A stretch of DNA of 64,000 nucleotides from GCA-002793235 sp965267355 (lineage in GTDB: Bacteria > Bacteroidota > Bacteroidia > Flavobacteriales_E > Vicingaceae). Each line of letters opens with the position of its first letter. The first letter of the stretch is position 1. Of the stretch, positions 23,462-32,110 are shown one piece after another. A program made the position numbers and the translations under genes. The DNA is taken from NCBI GenBank assembly GCA_965267355.1, contig OZ253956.1, positions 2,666,001-2,730,000 on the forward strand, given 5' to 3'. The notes beneath the pieces are model-generated. The model did not search any database and had not been told where the DNA came from. It was given only the letters and a program-made list of their open reading frames with translations.

Positions 23462-26400
23462 ATGTTTTTAATATTTGATACCGAAACTACTGGTTTACCA
23501 AAAAACTACAATGCACCAGTTTCAGATTCTGACAACTGGCCAAGAATGGTACAGCTTGCCTGGCAACTACATGATGAAACTGGAAAACTAATTACCAATA
23601 AAAACTTTATTGTAAAACCAGATGGTTATGATATCCCGATTGGAGTTGCTAAGGTTCATGGTATTACAACAGAAAGAGCATTACGAGATGGGCACGATTT
23701 AGCTTTTGTTCTTGAAGAGTTTAACAACGATTTACAACGGAGCACATACAACGTTGGACATAACATTGAGTTTGATATCAACATTGTTGGAGCTGAATTT
23801 TACAGACTCGGAATAGAGAACACTATTGCTAATCTTGCTGTAATTGACACCATGAAATCTTCCATAGATTTCTGTGCAATTCCTGGTGGAAGAGGTGGTG
23901 GATTTAAATTCCCATCATTAACCGACTTACATACTAAGTTGTTTGGTGAAGCATTTGCTGATGCTCATGATGCTGCATTTGATGTTGATGCAACAGCAAA
24001 ATGTTTTTTTGGATTAATCAGTAACAGAGTAATTCAACCCCAAGAAATTACTGATATAGATAGCGTTGTATACGAAGCTCCTGAACTTGGTGAAGCAAAC
24101 TTTGTTAAGCAGGAAAAACAAAAAGAAGATGCAGAAAAAGTTCTTGAAGCTAATACTGAAATCTCTGAAGAACTTCAACAAGCCGACTTTGTTCATTTAC
24201 ACAATCATTCCCAGTTTTCGATTTTACAATCTACCACCAAAGTTGATGCCTTAGTAGCCAAAGCTAAAGAGCTTAATATGGGGGCTATTGCCCTTTCGGA
24301 TCATGGTAACATGATGGCAACCTTTCATTTTGTTAGAGAAGCACTTAAAAATGATATTAAGCCAATAGTAGGTTGTGAGTTCTTTTTATGTCACGATAGA
24401 AAAGATAAGTCTTATAAAAATGATGGCTTCCAAACTGTGCTTTTAGCAAAAAACAGAAATGGCTATCAAAACCTAATAAAGCTAGCATCCTATGCTAATA
24501 TTGAAGGTTTCTATTATGTTCCAAGAATTGATAAAGAGTTACTATTAGAACATAAAGAAGATATTATTGCATTAAGTGGAGGAATTTGGGGAGAAATTCC
24601 GAATAAAATACTTTTTGAAGGCAAACAAGCTGCTGAAGAAGCATTAACCTGGTGGAAAGAAAACTTTGGAGAAGATTTTTATATTGAATTAAACCGACAT
24701 GGTGTTGAGGAAGAGAATGAAATTAACAAAGTATTATTAGAATTTGCTAATCAACATAACATTAAGTACGTAGCCTGTAACAACACTTATTATGCTAATA
24801 AGGATGATGCAGAATCGCACGATGTACTATTGTGTATCAGAGACGCAAGACATGTAAGTCAACCAAAAAAATATATAGGCAAACGAGGTAGAGAATTCCG
24901 TTTTGGATTTCCAAATGACGAGTTTTACATTAAGTCTACTGATGAAATGAAGCAACTTTTTGCTGATTTACCAGAAGCCATCACAAATACCCAAGAAATA
25001 GCTGATAAAATTGAATCCTTTGAATTAGAGCGTGATGTATTACTTCCAAAATTTGACATCCCAGAAGAATTTAAAGACCCGAAAGACATAGACGATCCTA
25101 CATTAAAAATTGGGGAAAATAATTATTTGCGTCATATTACTTATGAAGGTGCAAAAAAGCGATACGGTGAAATTACAGATAAAATAGCTGAACGGCTTGA
25201 CTTTGAGTTAGAAGTAATTAAAAATACAGGCTACCCTGGCTACTTTCTTATTGTAGAAGACTTTATACGAGAAGCTAGAAATATGGGCGTATCTGTTGGT
25301 CCAGGAAGAGGTTCTGCTGCAGGTTCTGCTGTTGCCTATTGTACTGGAATCACCAACATTGATCCAATTAAGTACGATTTACTTTTTGAGCGTTTCTTAA
25401 ACCCTGACCGTATATCAATGCCTGATATTGATATTGATTTTGATGATGATGGTAGACAAAAAGTAATAGATTATGTGATTAACAAATACGGTTCTAATCA
25501 GGTGGCACAAATAATCACTTATGGTACGATGGCTGCAAAATCTTCTATAAGAGATACTGCTAGAGTTTTAGATTTACCTTTAAGTGATGCTGGTCGATTA
25601 GCAGGATTAATACCTGATATTAAGTTGAATAAGATTTTCAACTTTAGTGACGAAGAACTTAAAGCCAAACTGAATAGACAAGAAGATTTAGCAAGAGCTG
25701 AAGAACTTAAAGCTATTGCCAAACTGGATTCTCTTGAAGGTAAGACAGTACAACAAGCTCTTGCCGTTGAAGGTTCAATGCGTAATACAGGTATTCATGC
25801 TTGCGGTATTATTATCACCCCTGATGATATTACTAATTATGTTCCCGTGGCATTAGCTAAGGATTCTGATATGACCTGTACTCAGTTTGACAATTCTGTT
25901 GCTGAAGATGCAGGTCTGCTAAAAATGGATTTCTTAGGACTTAAAACATTAACTCTTATTAAAGATGCTTGTGAAATTGTAAAAAACAAGCATGGAGTCG
26001 AATTAGACCCTGAGAATTTTGATATTGAAGATGAAAAAACCTACGAGCTTTTTCAACGTGGAGAAACGGTAGGAATATTTCAATATGAATCTCCTGGAAT
26101 GCAGAAACACATGCGCTCTTTAAAGCCAACCGTTTTTGCTGACTTAATTGCCATGAATGCGCTTTATCGCCCAGGTCCAATGGAATATATTCCTTCTTTC
26201 ATTAGAAGAAAGCATGGTGAAGAAGAAGTAGTTTACGATTTACCCGAAATGGAAGAGTACCTGAAAGAAACTTATGGTATTACCGTTTACCAAGAGCAGG
26301 TAATGCTTTTATCTCAAAAGTTGGCTGACTTTACCAAAGGTGAAGCTGATGTTTTGCGTAAAGCAATGGGTAAAAAACAGAAAGCTGTACTTGACAAAAT

Positions 26401-27733
26401 GAAACCTCAGTTTGTTGAACAGGCTATGGAGAAAGGTCATCCAGAAGATGTTTTAGAGAAAGTATGGAAAGACTGGGAAGCTTTTGCAGCTTATGCTTTT
26501 AACAAGTCTCACTCTACTTGTTATGCCTGGATTGCTTTTCAAACAGCTTATTTAAAAGCTCACTACCCTGCTGAATACATGGCATCCGTTCTAAGTAATA
26601 ACATGAACGACATTAAACAGGTTACTTTCTTTATGGATGAATGTAAAAGAATGGGAATACCTGTTTTAGGCCCTGATGTAAATGAGTCGGTGCATAAATT
26701 TACAGTAAACGATAAAGGAGAAATTCGTTTTGGATTAGGAGCTATGAAGGGTGTTGGTGAAAAAGCTGTAGAATGCATCATAAAAGAAAGAAAAGAAAAC
26801 GGTCCTTTTACTTCAATATTTGATTTATGCAGAAGAATTGATTTAAGAGCAGCTAATAAAAAAACACTAGAGAGCTTAGCTTTAGGTGGCGGTTTTGACT
26901 CATTCCCTAATACGCATAGAGCACAATACTTTAATGAAACCGATGGGGTTACTTTTTTGGAAAAAGCCATTCGTTATGGTAATAAGCACCAGGATAATGA
27001 AAACTCTGCTCAGGTTTCTATGTTTGAAGGGGTTGATGATGGACAGATAGAGGAGCCTAAACTACCCCAATGTGAAGAATGGAGTAGCTATGAAAAACTA
27101 AAACAAGAAAAAGAGGTGGTTGGTATTTTTATTTCTGGTCATCCTTTGGATGATTTTGAAGTAGAAATAAAAAGCTTTGCAAAAGGTAATTTGACCCACC
27201 TTAGTGACTTATCCAAGATAAAAGGTCATGAATTAGCATTAGCCTGTGTTTGTGTTGGAGTACAAGACAGGATGACTAAAACTGGTAAACCTTTTGGAAT
27301 ATTAGAGGTGGAAGATTACCACTCATCGCATGAGTTTTTTGTGTTTGGAGATGATTATGTAAAACTTAAACCATACTTCATTAAGGAGCAGTTCCTTTTC
27401 ATAAAAGGAAAAGCTATGCCACGTAAATGGAGTAAAGACCCGAACGAACTCGAATTTAAAATTACCAGCATAGAATTGTTATCTGAACTAAGAGAAAAAC
27501 AAGTAAAACAGCTAACCGTTAATGTTCATAATCGTGACGTTAGTAATGAATTAATTGAAAAAATAGAACAATTGCTACTACAGCACCAGGGAAAATGTAC
27601 ATTTAGAATTAATGTAAAAGACGATGAAGAAGGAGTTATTTCGCTTTCTTCCAGAACCAAACAGGTAGATGTGTCAGATGAATTATTAGAAAACATTAAA
27701 CAAATAAGAGAAGTGAGTTATAAATTAAATTAA
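23462..27733 (+). CDS. dnaE: DNA polymerase III alpha subunit with N-terminal exonuclease domain
   Basis: The replicative polymerase, 1423 residues, about 250 longer than E. coli DnaE. Residues 1-190 are a DEDDh 3'-5' exonuclease like the epsilon subunit (FDTETTGLP at 5-13, NVGHNIEFDINIVG, and AHDAAFDVDATAK with the catalytic His). The PHP domain starts near 242 (FVHLHNHSQFSIL). The polymerase core has GPGRGSAAGSAVAYCTG near 612 and the acidic active site MPDIDIDFDDDGR near 655. Later come helix-hairpin-helix and OB-fold regions. The exonuclease is N-terminal, unlike PolC, where it sits inside the PHP domain; this fused arrangement is known in Bacteroidota. The gene stands alone, preceded by a 200-base gap and followed by trxA. 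Confidence 0.96.
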   Translation: MFLIFDTETTGLPKNYNAPVSDSDNWPRMVQLAWQLHDETGKLITNKNFIVKPDGYDIPIGVAKVHGITTERALRDGHDLAFVLEEFNNDLQRSTYNVGHNIEFDINIVGAEFYRLGIENTIANLAVIDTMKSSIDFCAIPGGRGGGFKFPSLTDLHTKLFGEAFADAHDAAFDVDATAKCFFGLISNRVIQPQEITDIDSVVYEAPELGEANFVKQEKQKEDAEKVLEANTEISEELQQADFVHLHNHSQFSILQSTTKVDALVAKAKELNMGAIALSDHGNMMATFHFVREALKNDIKPIVGCEFFLCHDRKDKSYKNDGFQTVLLAKNRNGYQNLIKLASYANIEGFYYVPRIDKELLLEHKEDIIALSGGIWGEIPNKILFEGKQAAEEALTWWKENFGEDFYIELNRHGVEEENEINKVLLEFANQHNIKYVACNNTYYANKDDAESHDVLLCIRDARHVSQPKKYIGKRGREFRFGFPNDEFYIKSTDEMKQLFADLPEAITNTQEIADKIESFELERDVLLPKFDIPEEFKDPKDIDDPTLKIGENNYLRHITYEGAKKRYGEITDKIAERLDFELEVIKNTGYPGYFLIVEDFIREARNMGVSVGPGRGSAAGSAVAYCTGITNIDPIKYDLLFERFLNPDRISMPDIDIDFDDDGRQKVIDYVINKYGSNQVAQIITYGTMAAKSSIRDTARVLDLPLSDAGRLAGLIPDIKLNKIFNFSDEELKAKLNRQEDLARAEELKAIAKLDSLEGKTVQQALAVEGSMRNTGIHACGIIITPDDITNYVPVALAKDSDMTCTQFDNSVAEDAGLLKMDFLGLKTLTLIKDACEIVKNKHGVELDPENFDIEDEKTYELFQRGETVGIFQYESPGMQKHMRSLKPTVFADLIAMNALYRPGPMEYIPSFIRRKHGEEEVVYDLPEMEEYLKETYGITVYQEQVMLLSQKLADFTKGEADVLRKAMGKKQKAVLDKMKPQFVEQAMEKGHPEDVLEKVWKDWEAFAAYAFNKSHSTCYAWIAFQTAYLKAHYPAEYMASVLSNNMNDIKQVTFFMDECKRMGIPVLGPDVNESVHKFTVNDKGEIRFGLGAMKGVGEKAVECIIKERKENGPFTSIFDLCRRIDLRAANKKTLESLALGGGFDSFPNTHRAQYFNETDGVTFLEKAIRYGNKHQDNENSAQVSMFEGVDDGQIEEPKLPQCEEWSSYEKLKQEKEVVGIFISGHPLDDFEVEIKSFAKGNLTHLSDLSKIKGHELALACVCVGVQDRMTKTGKPFGILEVEDYHSSHEFFVFGDDYVKLKPYFIKEQFLFIKGKAMPRKWSKDPNELEFKITSIELLSELREKQVKQLTVNVHNRDVSNELIEKIEQLLLQHQGKCTFRINVKDDEEGVISLSSRTKQVDVSDELLENIKQIREVSYKLN

Positions 27734-27843
27734 GAATGACAATATGTCGCCTTTACAATATTGGATTAATTATTGACAAAAAGCTAACACAGAAATAAAA
27801 ATTGAAAAGTATATTTACAAACAAGAATTAAAAACATAAAATT

Positions 27844-28161
27844 ATGGCATTAGAATTAACAGACGCAAATTTTGAAGAAAACGTAATAAACTCAGATAAA
27901 CCAGCTTTAGTTGACTTTTGGGCAGTATGGTGCGGACCATGTAGAATGGTTGGACCATTAGTTGAAGAAATTGCTAATGAGTATGATGGCAAGGCTGTAG
28001 TTGGGAAAGTAGATGTAGATAACAATCCAGAAACAGCTGCTAAGTTTGGCATTAGAAACATCCCTACCATATTATTTATGAAAGGTGGAGAAATTGTTGA
28101 CAAACAAGTTGGTGCGGTTTCTAAAGATGTATTGAAACAAAAACTAGATGCAATGATGTAA
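27844..28161 (+). CDS. trxA: thioredoxin
   Basis: A 105-residue cytoplasmic thioredoxin, a general disulfide reductase for ribonucleotide reductase, peroxiredoxins and others. The active site VDFWAVWCGPCRMVGP has Cys30 and Cys33. The cis-proline region is RNIPTILFMKGGE, and the C-terminal GAVSKDVLKQKLDAMM helix is standard. There is no signal peptide. A 110-base gap separates it from dnaE, so it probably has its own promoter; only imperfect -7 matches are visible there. It ends at a strong bidirectional terminator. Confidence 0.97.
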   Translation: MALELTDANFEENVINSDKPALVDFWAVWCGPCRMVGPLVEEIANEYDGKAVVGKVDVDNNPETAAKFGIRNIPTILFMKGGEIVDKQVGAVSKDVLKQKLDAMM

Positions 28162-28180
28162 TCATTACTTCAAGTAAATA

Positions 28181-28213
28181 AAAAAGCCCGATGAAATTCA
28201 TCGGGCTTTTTTA
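28181..28213. terminator. bidirectional intrinsic terminator (trxA / FKBP)
   Basis: A perfect 10-bp stem (gcccgatgaa, 28186-28195, with ttcatcgggc, 28197-28206) is bordered by an A-run on the left and a T-run on the right. It suits termination of trxA on the plus strand and of the FKBP cluster on the minus strand. Confidence 0.9.
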
Positions 28214-28230
28214 TTATCAATTATTATTGA

Positions 28231-28971
28231 TTAATCGTTTACTGAAATCAATTCAACCTCAAATACTAAAGGCATGTATGGTTTAATTGGACCACCTGGT
28301 CTTGGATTAGCACCGTAAGCCAACTCTTGAGGGATAAAGAATTTATACTTTGCTCCTTCTTTCATTAAAGCTACACCTTCTGTCCAACCTTTAATAACTT
28401 GGTTTAATCCAAAAGTTGCTGGTTGGTTTCTTTCAACAGAACTATCAAAAACAACACCCTCTGGCGTAGTTCCATGATAATGAACAGTTACGCTACTTGT
28501 AGCTGTTGGTTGTTTACCTGTTCCTTCTTTTAAAACGATGTATTGCAAACCACTTGCTGTAGTTACTACACCTTCTTTTTTCTTATTTTCTTCTAAGAAC
28601 TTAATTCCATCCGTTTTAATAGATTCAGACTTCTTCAACTCCTCAGCTTGTGCTGCTGCTTGCTTTTTCTGGAAATAGGCTTGAATAATTGCTTGTGTTT
28701 CTTCTGGCGTAATAGCATGATTAGTATCTGCAACACCTGCTTTAACTCCTTCTACAAAAGCATCAAAATTACATTCGTTAAAATCTCTTCTGATGTTATT
28801 TACCATATTCAACCCTATACTATAGCTTACTGAATCAATTTCAGTTTTTAACTCTACTTTCTCACTCATTATTGCTTCTTTTTTTCCTTTTTTCTTTTTC
28901 TTTTGAGCATTAGCTTCAACTGTAATTGTAACAGCTAATACAACAAATAGGACATTTATTACTTTGTTCAT
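28231..28971 (-). CDS. FKBP-type peptidyl-prolyl isomerase, periplasmic (copy 1)
   Basis: A periplasmic proline isomerase of the FkpA/Mip type, catalysing cis-trans isomerisation during protein folding. I start at ATG 28971 (MNKVINVLFVVLAVTITVEA, a signal peptide); an ATG at 28977 adds two residues, and the longest frame uses a TTG. After a lysine-rich stretch (KKKKKGKK) comes the N-terminal FKBP_N dimerisation helix region (DSVSYSIGLNMVNN). The C-terminal FKBP domain begins near VTVHYHGTTPEGVVFDSS and includes VIKGWTEGV and ELAYGANPRPG. All canonical active-site residues (Tyr, Asp, Trp, Tyr, Phe) are kept. It is the last gene of a four-gene FKBP array and most resembles its upstream neighbour. 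Confidence 0.92.
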   Translation of the reverse strand: MNKVINVLFVVLAVTITVEANAQKKKKKGKKEAIMSEKVELKTEIDSVSYSIGLNMVNNIRRDFNECNFDAFVEGVKAGVADTNHAITPEETQAIIQAYFQKKQAAAQAEELKKSESIKTDGIKFLEENKKKEGVVTTASGLQYIVLKEGTGKQPTATSSVTVHYHGTTPEGVVFDSSVERNQPATFGLNQVIKGWTEGVALMKEGAKYKFFIPQELAYGANPRPGGPIKPYMPLVFEVELISVND

Positions 28972-28989
28972 AATCATTTGGTTTATCAA

Positions 28990-29021
28990 TTGTTCATACT
29001 TCGATAAACTCAGTATGACAA
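28990..29021. repeat. intergenic palindromic element between two FKBP genes
   Basis: TTGTTCATACT (28990-29000) pairs with AGTATGACAA (29012-29021) around an 11-base TCGATAAACTC loop; one unpaired T interrupts the stem. The sequence resembles short dispersed palindromes seen between genes in Bacteroidota. I see only this copy in the window. It has no T-run and so is a poor terminator. Confidence 0.5.
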
Positions 29022-29027
29022 TTATTA

Positions 29028-29753
29028 TTAATCATTTACTTTAATTAGTTCTACTTCAAAAACTAAAGGCATAAATGGTTTAATTGGCCCTTGTCCACCT
29101 TGTGGAGCATTTGCACCATAAGCTAACTCCTGAGGTATGAAAAATTTATATTTTGCACCTTCTTTCATTAACTGTACACCTTCAGTCCATCCTGGTATAA
29201 CACCATTCAAAGGAAAATCAATTGGCTCTCCTCTATCAACCGAACTATCAAATACCGTTCCATCAGGTGTTGTACCATGATAATGAACCGTTACATTTGA
29301 TGCCGCTGTAGGCTGTTTTCCTGTACCTTCTTTTAAAACAATATACTGTAAACCACTTGCAGTAACCTGAACTCCTTCATTAGCTTTATTTGCTTCTAAA
29401 AACTTAACCCCTTCTTCTTTTACACTGGCATACATTTCTTCCATTTCTTTCTGTCTCTCAGCCATTTGCTCCATTTGTTTCTTTTGAGAATATGCCTGTA
29501 TAACTGTTTGAGCTTCTTCAGATGCAATCATCAATTCTGCAGAATCTAACACATCTTTAAACCCTTTAATAAAGGCGTCCATATTACCTTCACTAAACTG
29601 TTGTTGTAACCCATTAGCTGAATTTACCCCAATGGCATAACTAACAGAGTCAATATTATTATTTAAAGTAACTGCTGAAGCTGTTTCATCTCCGCTATTT
29701 CCGCAAGCTAATAATGTTAAAGCTCCAACTACTGATAAAGTGATTTTTTTCAT
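29028..29753 (-). CDS. FKBP-type peptidyl-prolyl isomerase, lipoprotein (copy 2)
   Basis: A 241-residue lipoprotein isomerase. The signal ends in a lipobox (TLLAC, Cys17), anchoring it in the membrane. The FKBP_N helical domain (DSVSYAIGVNSANGLQQQF) is followed by a charged linker (QKKQMEQMAERQKEMEEMY) and the FKBP domain. That domain has VTVHYHGTTPDGTVFDSS, VIPGWTEGVQLMKEG and ELAYGANAPQGG, with all catalytic-pocket residues intact. It is very similar to copy 1 from residue about 110 onward, indicating duplication. The upstream neighbour stops 3 bases before its ATG, so co-transcription is near certain. Confidence 0.93.
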   Translation of the reverse strand: MKKITLSVVGALTLLACGNSGDETASAVTLNNNIDSVSYAIGVNSANGLQQQFSEGNMDAFIKGFKDVLDSAELMIASEEAQTVIQAYSQKKQMEQMAERQKEMEEMYASVKEEGVKFLEANKANEGVQVTASGLQYIVLKEGTGKQPTAASNVTVHYHGTTPDGTVFDSSVDRGEPIDFPLNGVIPGWTEGVQLMKEGAKYKFFIPQELAYGANAPQGGQGPIKPFMPLVFEVELIKVND

Positions 29754-29755
29754 TT

Positions 29756-30562
29756 TTAATTAATTTTTACTATTTCTAATTCATAAATTACACTGGTGAA
29801 GGGAGGTATAACTTGAGTAGAGGAACCTTCATCACCAAACGCAAGTTGCGAAGGTATGATTATTTTTGATTTCTCTCCTTCAACCATACCATTTAATGCT
29901 ATCTCTAAACCTTTTATTACCTGCCCGGGTGTACCATAAATAAAAGTAAAAGATGATTCTTTATAAGTATTATCAAACTCTATTTGATTAAGAAACCTAC
30001 CAATATAGTGTATAGTTATTTCTTTTCCCTGATCAACCTCTACTCCATTTCCACTCTTAATTCGTTTTACATATACTCCATGTCTATTATGAGTAATCTT
30101 ATTTTCTTTCAAATATTTTCTCAAAATTATTTGCTCTTGCATTTCTTTATCGTTCTTTCTAGTGTTTTTTACATACTGGTAAACTTTAACGTATATGGTA
30201 CTGAAATTTCCATCATTTTGTAGTGACAATTCAGGAAATTGATTTTTTAAGAATTGATTATCAACTTTAAAAACAGCACTATCTCCTTCGGTTAAATAAT
30301 GAAACAGAAAATTGAGTTGGTGATTTGGTGATAGTATTTCTTCTTTGTAATGACGATAGATGAGCAAATTTTCATTCAAAATTTTTATATCAGCAGATAC
30401 ATATCGATTAGCCTGAAAACTATCATCACTTTCTTCAAAAGATAATAATTGCATGTAAATACCATCTTCCTTTTCCGTATAACCTGAAAATGGTGAATTA
30501 CAAGAATAGAGAGCTATCAGTAAGATAACGATGACAACATTTACATAATTTCTTGCTATCAT
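29756..30562 (-). CDS. divergent FKBP-type lipoprotein (copy 3)
   Basis: A 268-residue lipoprotein (signal ending LIALYSC, Cys21). The N-terminal half (residues 30-170) differs from copies 1 and 2 and is not recognised. The C-terminal FKBP domain reads ITIHYIGRFLNQIEFDNTY, GQVIKGLEIALNGMVEG and QLAFGDEGSSTQVIP. Relative to the canonical pocket, the Trp of VIKGW is Leu, the Tyr of LAYG is Phe and the final Phe is Tyr, so the pocket is altered and activity may be reduced. It overlaps the GldI-like gene by 4 bases (ATGA). Confidence 0.86.
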   Translation of the reverse strand: MIARNYVNVVIVILLIALYSCNSPFSGYTEKEDGIYMQLLSFEESDDSFQANRYVSADIKILNENLLIYRHYKEEILSPNHQLNFLFHYLTEGDSAVFKVDNQFLKNQFPELSLQNDGNFSTIYVKVYQYVKNTRKNDKEMQEQIILRKYLKENKITHNRHGVYVKRIKSGNGVEVDQGKEITIHYIGRFLNQIEFDNTYKESSFTFIYGTPGQVIKGLEIALNGMVEGEKSKIIIPSQLAFGDEGSSTQVIPPFTSVIYELEIVKIN

Positions 30563-31077
30563 TTGATGTCAACTAATTCTATATCGTAAATAATGGTGGA
30601 ACGGATTGGGATTTTATTAAAATCACCAGCCAGACCATGAGCCAAATGTGAAGGGATAATAATAATTGCTTTATCTCCTTTACTCATATAAGTAATTCCT
30701 TCGTGCAAGCCACTTTCTACATGATCTTTACCTACATTAAAAAACTCAGCAGTATCATTGGTGTTGTAACATTCGGTACCGTCTATTAAACTAACTTTAT
30801 AATTTACCACTGCATGCTGCCCTTCTTTAATGTTTTCTCCTTCTTCATCTTCATATATCTCATACCTTAATCCTGTTTGTGTTTTAACAACATCTAACTT
30901 TCTACGTTCAACATAAGCATCTATCTGATTAGATTCTACTTCTGCAACCTCTCTGTTCACTTCAATTAATTGTTTTTTCAGCTCAGCATTAGATATAGGA
31001 AGCTTTACATCATTTTCTTCAGCACAAGAAAACAAAAACAAAACTAGGATAAAGAATAGGTTATTTTTAAACATCAC
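30559..31077 (-). CDS. gldI: GldI-like FKBP lipoprotein
   Basis: A 172-residue lipoprotein (lipobox FLFSC) with one degenerate FKBP domain, resembling GldI, a gliding-motility lipoprotein of Flavobacterium johnsoniae. It has a short N-terminal helical region with YVERRKLDVVKTQTGLRYEI. The isomerase domain reads AVVNYKVSLIDGTECYNT, HVESGLHEGITYMSKGD and HLAHGLAGDFNKIP. The Asp, Trp and active-site Tyr of typical FKBPs are replaced (Asn/Tyr, Leu and His), so it may chaperone rather than isomerise. Location next to an NrnA-type phosphoesterase recalls the gldI neighbourhood in Flavobacteriia. No other gld genes are in the window, so gliding itself is not shown. Confidence 0.75.
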   Translation of the reverse strand: MMFKNNLFFILVLFLFSCAEENDVKLPISNAELKKQLIEVNREVAEVESNQIDAYVERRKLDVVKTQTGLRYEIYEDEEGENIKEGQHAVVNYKVSLIDGTECYNTNDTAEFFNVGKDHVESGLHEGITYMSKGDKAIIIIPSHLAHGLAGDFNKIPIRSTIIYDIELVDIK

Positions 31078-32054
31078 TTGAGTTCTAAAATTTCTTCTAA
31101 TTTATTAACCGCTTCTTCTAAACTACACTTTAAAGAACCTCCAGCAGCATACACATGACCACCTCCATTAAAGTGTTGATTAGCGATCTCATTTACATAA
31201 ACACTATCTTTAGAACGAAAAGAAAATCGAATATCTTGTTCTTTTTCGGTAACTAAAATCGCTTTTTTAATCCCATTAATAGAAAGTGGATAATTTACTA
31301 ACCCTTCAGTGTCGCCTTTCTTAAAATTATGTTCTTTCAACTCTTGTTTTGAAAGAGAAATGTAAGCCGTTTCCTTTTCAGGAAAAACTCTCATTTTTTG
31401 AGTTAAAGCATAACCTAGCAATCTTAACCTGTCAGCAGAATAAGTATCATAAACGCTCTGATGGATTAATGAGCCTTCTACCCCAAAATCGATTAAGTGA
31501 GCAATTATTTGATGTGTTTTTGAAGTTGTTGAAGGGTAACGAAAAGAACCTGTATCCGTCATTATGCCACAGTAAATACATTCTCCTATTGTTTGAGTTA
31601 ACCATTCTAATTCTCCTAGTTGTTCCATTAACTCATAAACCAATTGAGCCGTAGAACAACAATCTGTATCAACAAAATAATGATCTGCAAACTCTTGAGG
31701 ATTTTGATGATGATCAATTACAACTTTAATAGCATTTGTTTTTCCAACCACTTCTCCTAAATCTCCAATACGAGATAAAGCATTATAGTCTAAAGAAAAA
31801 ATTAAATCTGATTCGTTCACCAACTTTTCAGCTAATTCAGTTTGTGAATCATAGTAAACAATATCATCAGTTCCTTTCATCCATTTTAAAAAATCTGGAA
31901 ATGCATCAGGAACAATAACATTTACTTTTTTACCTTTTGCTCTTATGTAGTGGTAAAGTGCCAAAGAAGAACCAATAGCATCCCCATCAGGAGATTTATG
32001 AGTAGTAATTACTACTGCATTTGCTTTGTCTATGGCTTGTTTAATTTCTTCCAT
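31074..32054 (-). CDS. DHH-family phosphoesterase, NrnA-like (oligoribonuclease/pAp phosphatase)
   Basis: A 326-residue DHH/DHHA1 phosphoesterase. The DHH domain has HKSPDGDAIGSSLAL, FSLDYNALSR and the eponymous VVIDHHQNPQEFADH. MTDTGSFRYPSTTSKTH follows, and the C-terminal DHHA1 substrate-binding domain carries HFNGGGHVYAAGGSL. NrnA enzymes degrade short RNA oligomers and 3'-phosphoadenosine 5'-phosphate with manganese. The gene overlaps gldI by 4 bases. Its ATG lies only 5 bases beyond the T-rich tail of a terminator-like hairpin, leaving little room for an ordinary promoter. Confidence 0.93.
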   Translation of the reverse strand: MEEIKQAIDKANAVVITTHKSPDGDAIGSSLALYHYIRAKGKKVNVIVPDAFPDFLKWMKGTDDIVYYDSQTELAEKLVNESDLIFSLDYNALSRIGDLGEVVGKTNAIKVVIDHHQNPQEFADHYFVDTDCCSTAQLVYELMEQLGELEWLTQTIGECIYCGIMTDTGSFRYPSTTSKTHQIIAHLIDFGVEGSLIHQSVYDTYSADRLRLLGYALTQKMRVFPEKETAYISLSKQELKEHNFKKGDTEGLVNYPLSINGIKKAILVTEKEQDIRFSFRSKDSVYVNEIANQHFNGGGHVYAAGGSLKCSLEEAVNKLEEILELK

Positions 32055-32060
32055 TTGATA

Positions 32061-32090
32061 AAAATAAAAAAGTCCCGCCTGGGCGGGACT
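32061..32090 (-). terminator. intrinsic terminator upstream of the NrnA-like gene
   Basis: Read on the minus strand, a 9-bp GC-rich stem (agtcccgcc with ggcgggact, complement of 32071-32090) is followed by a run of T residues continuing to the NrnA-like start codon. It likely ends the transcript of the zinc-motif protein gene (stop at 32111). Confidence 0.8.
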
Positions 32091-32110
32091 ATAAATTTAT
32101 TTAATTTTTG

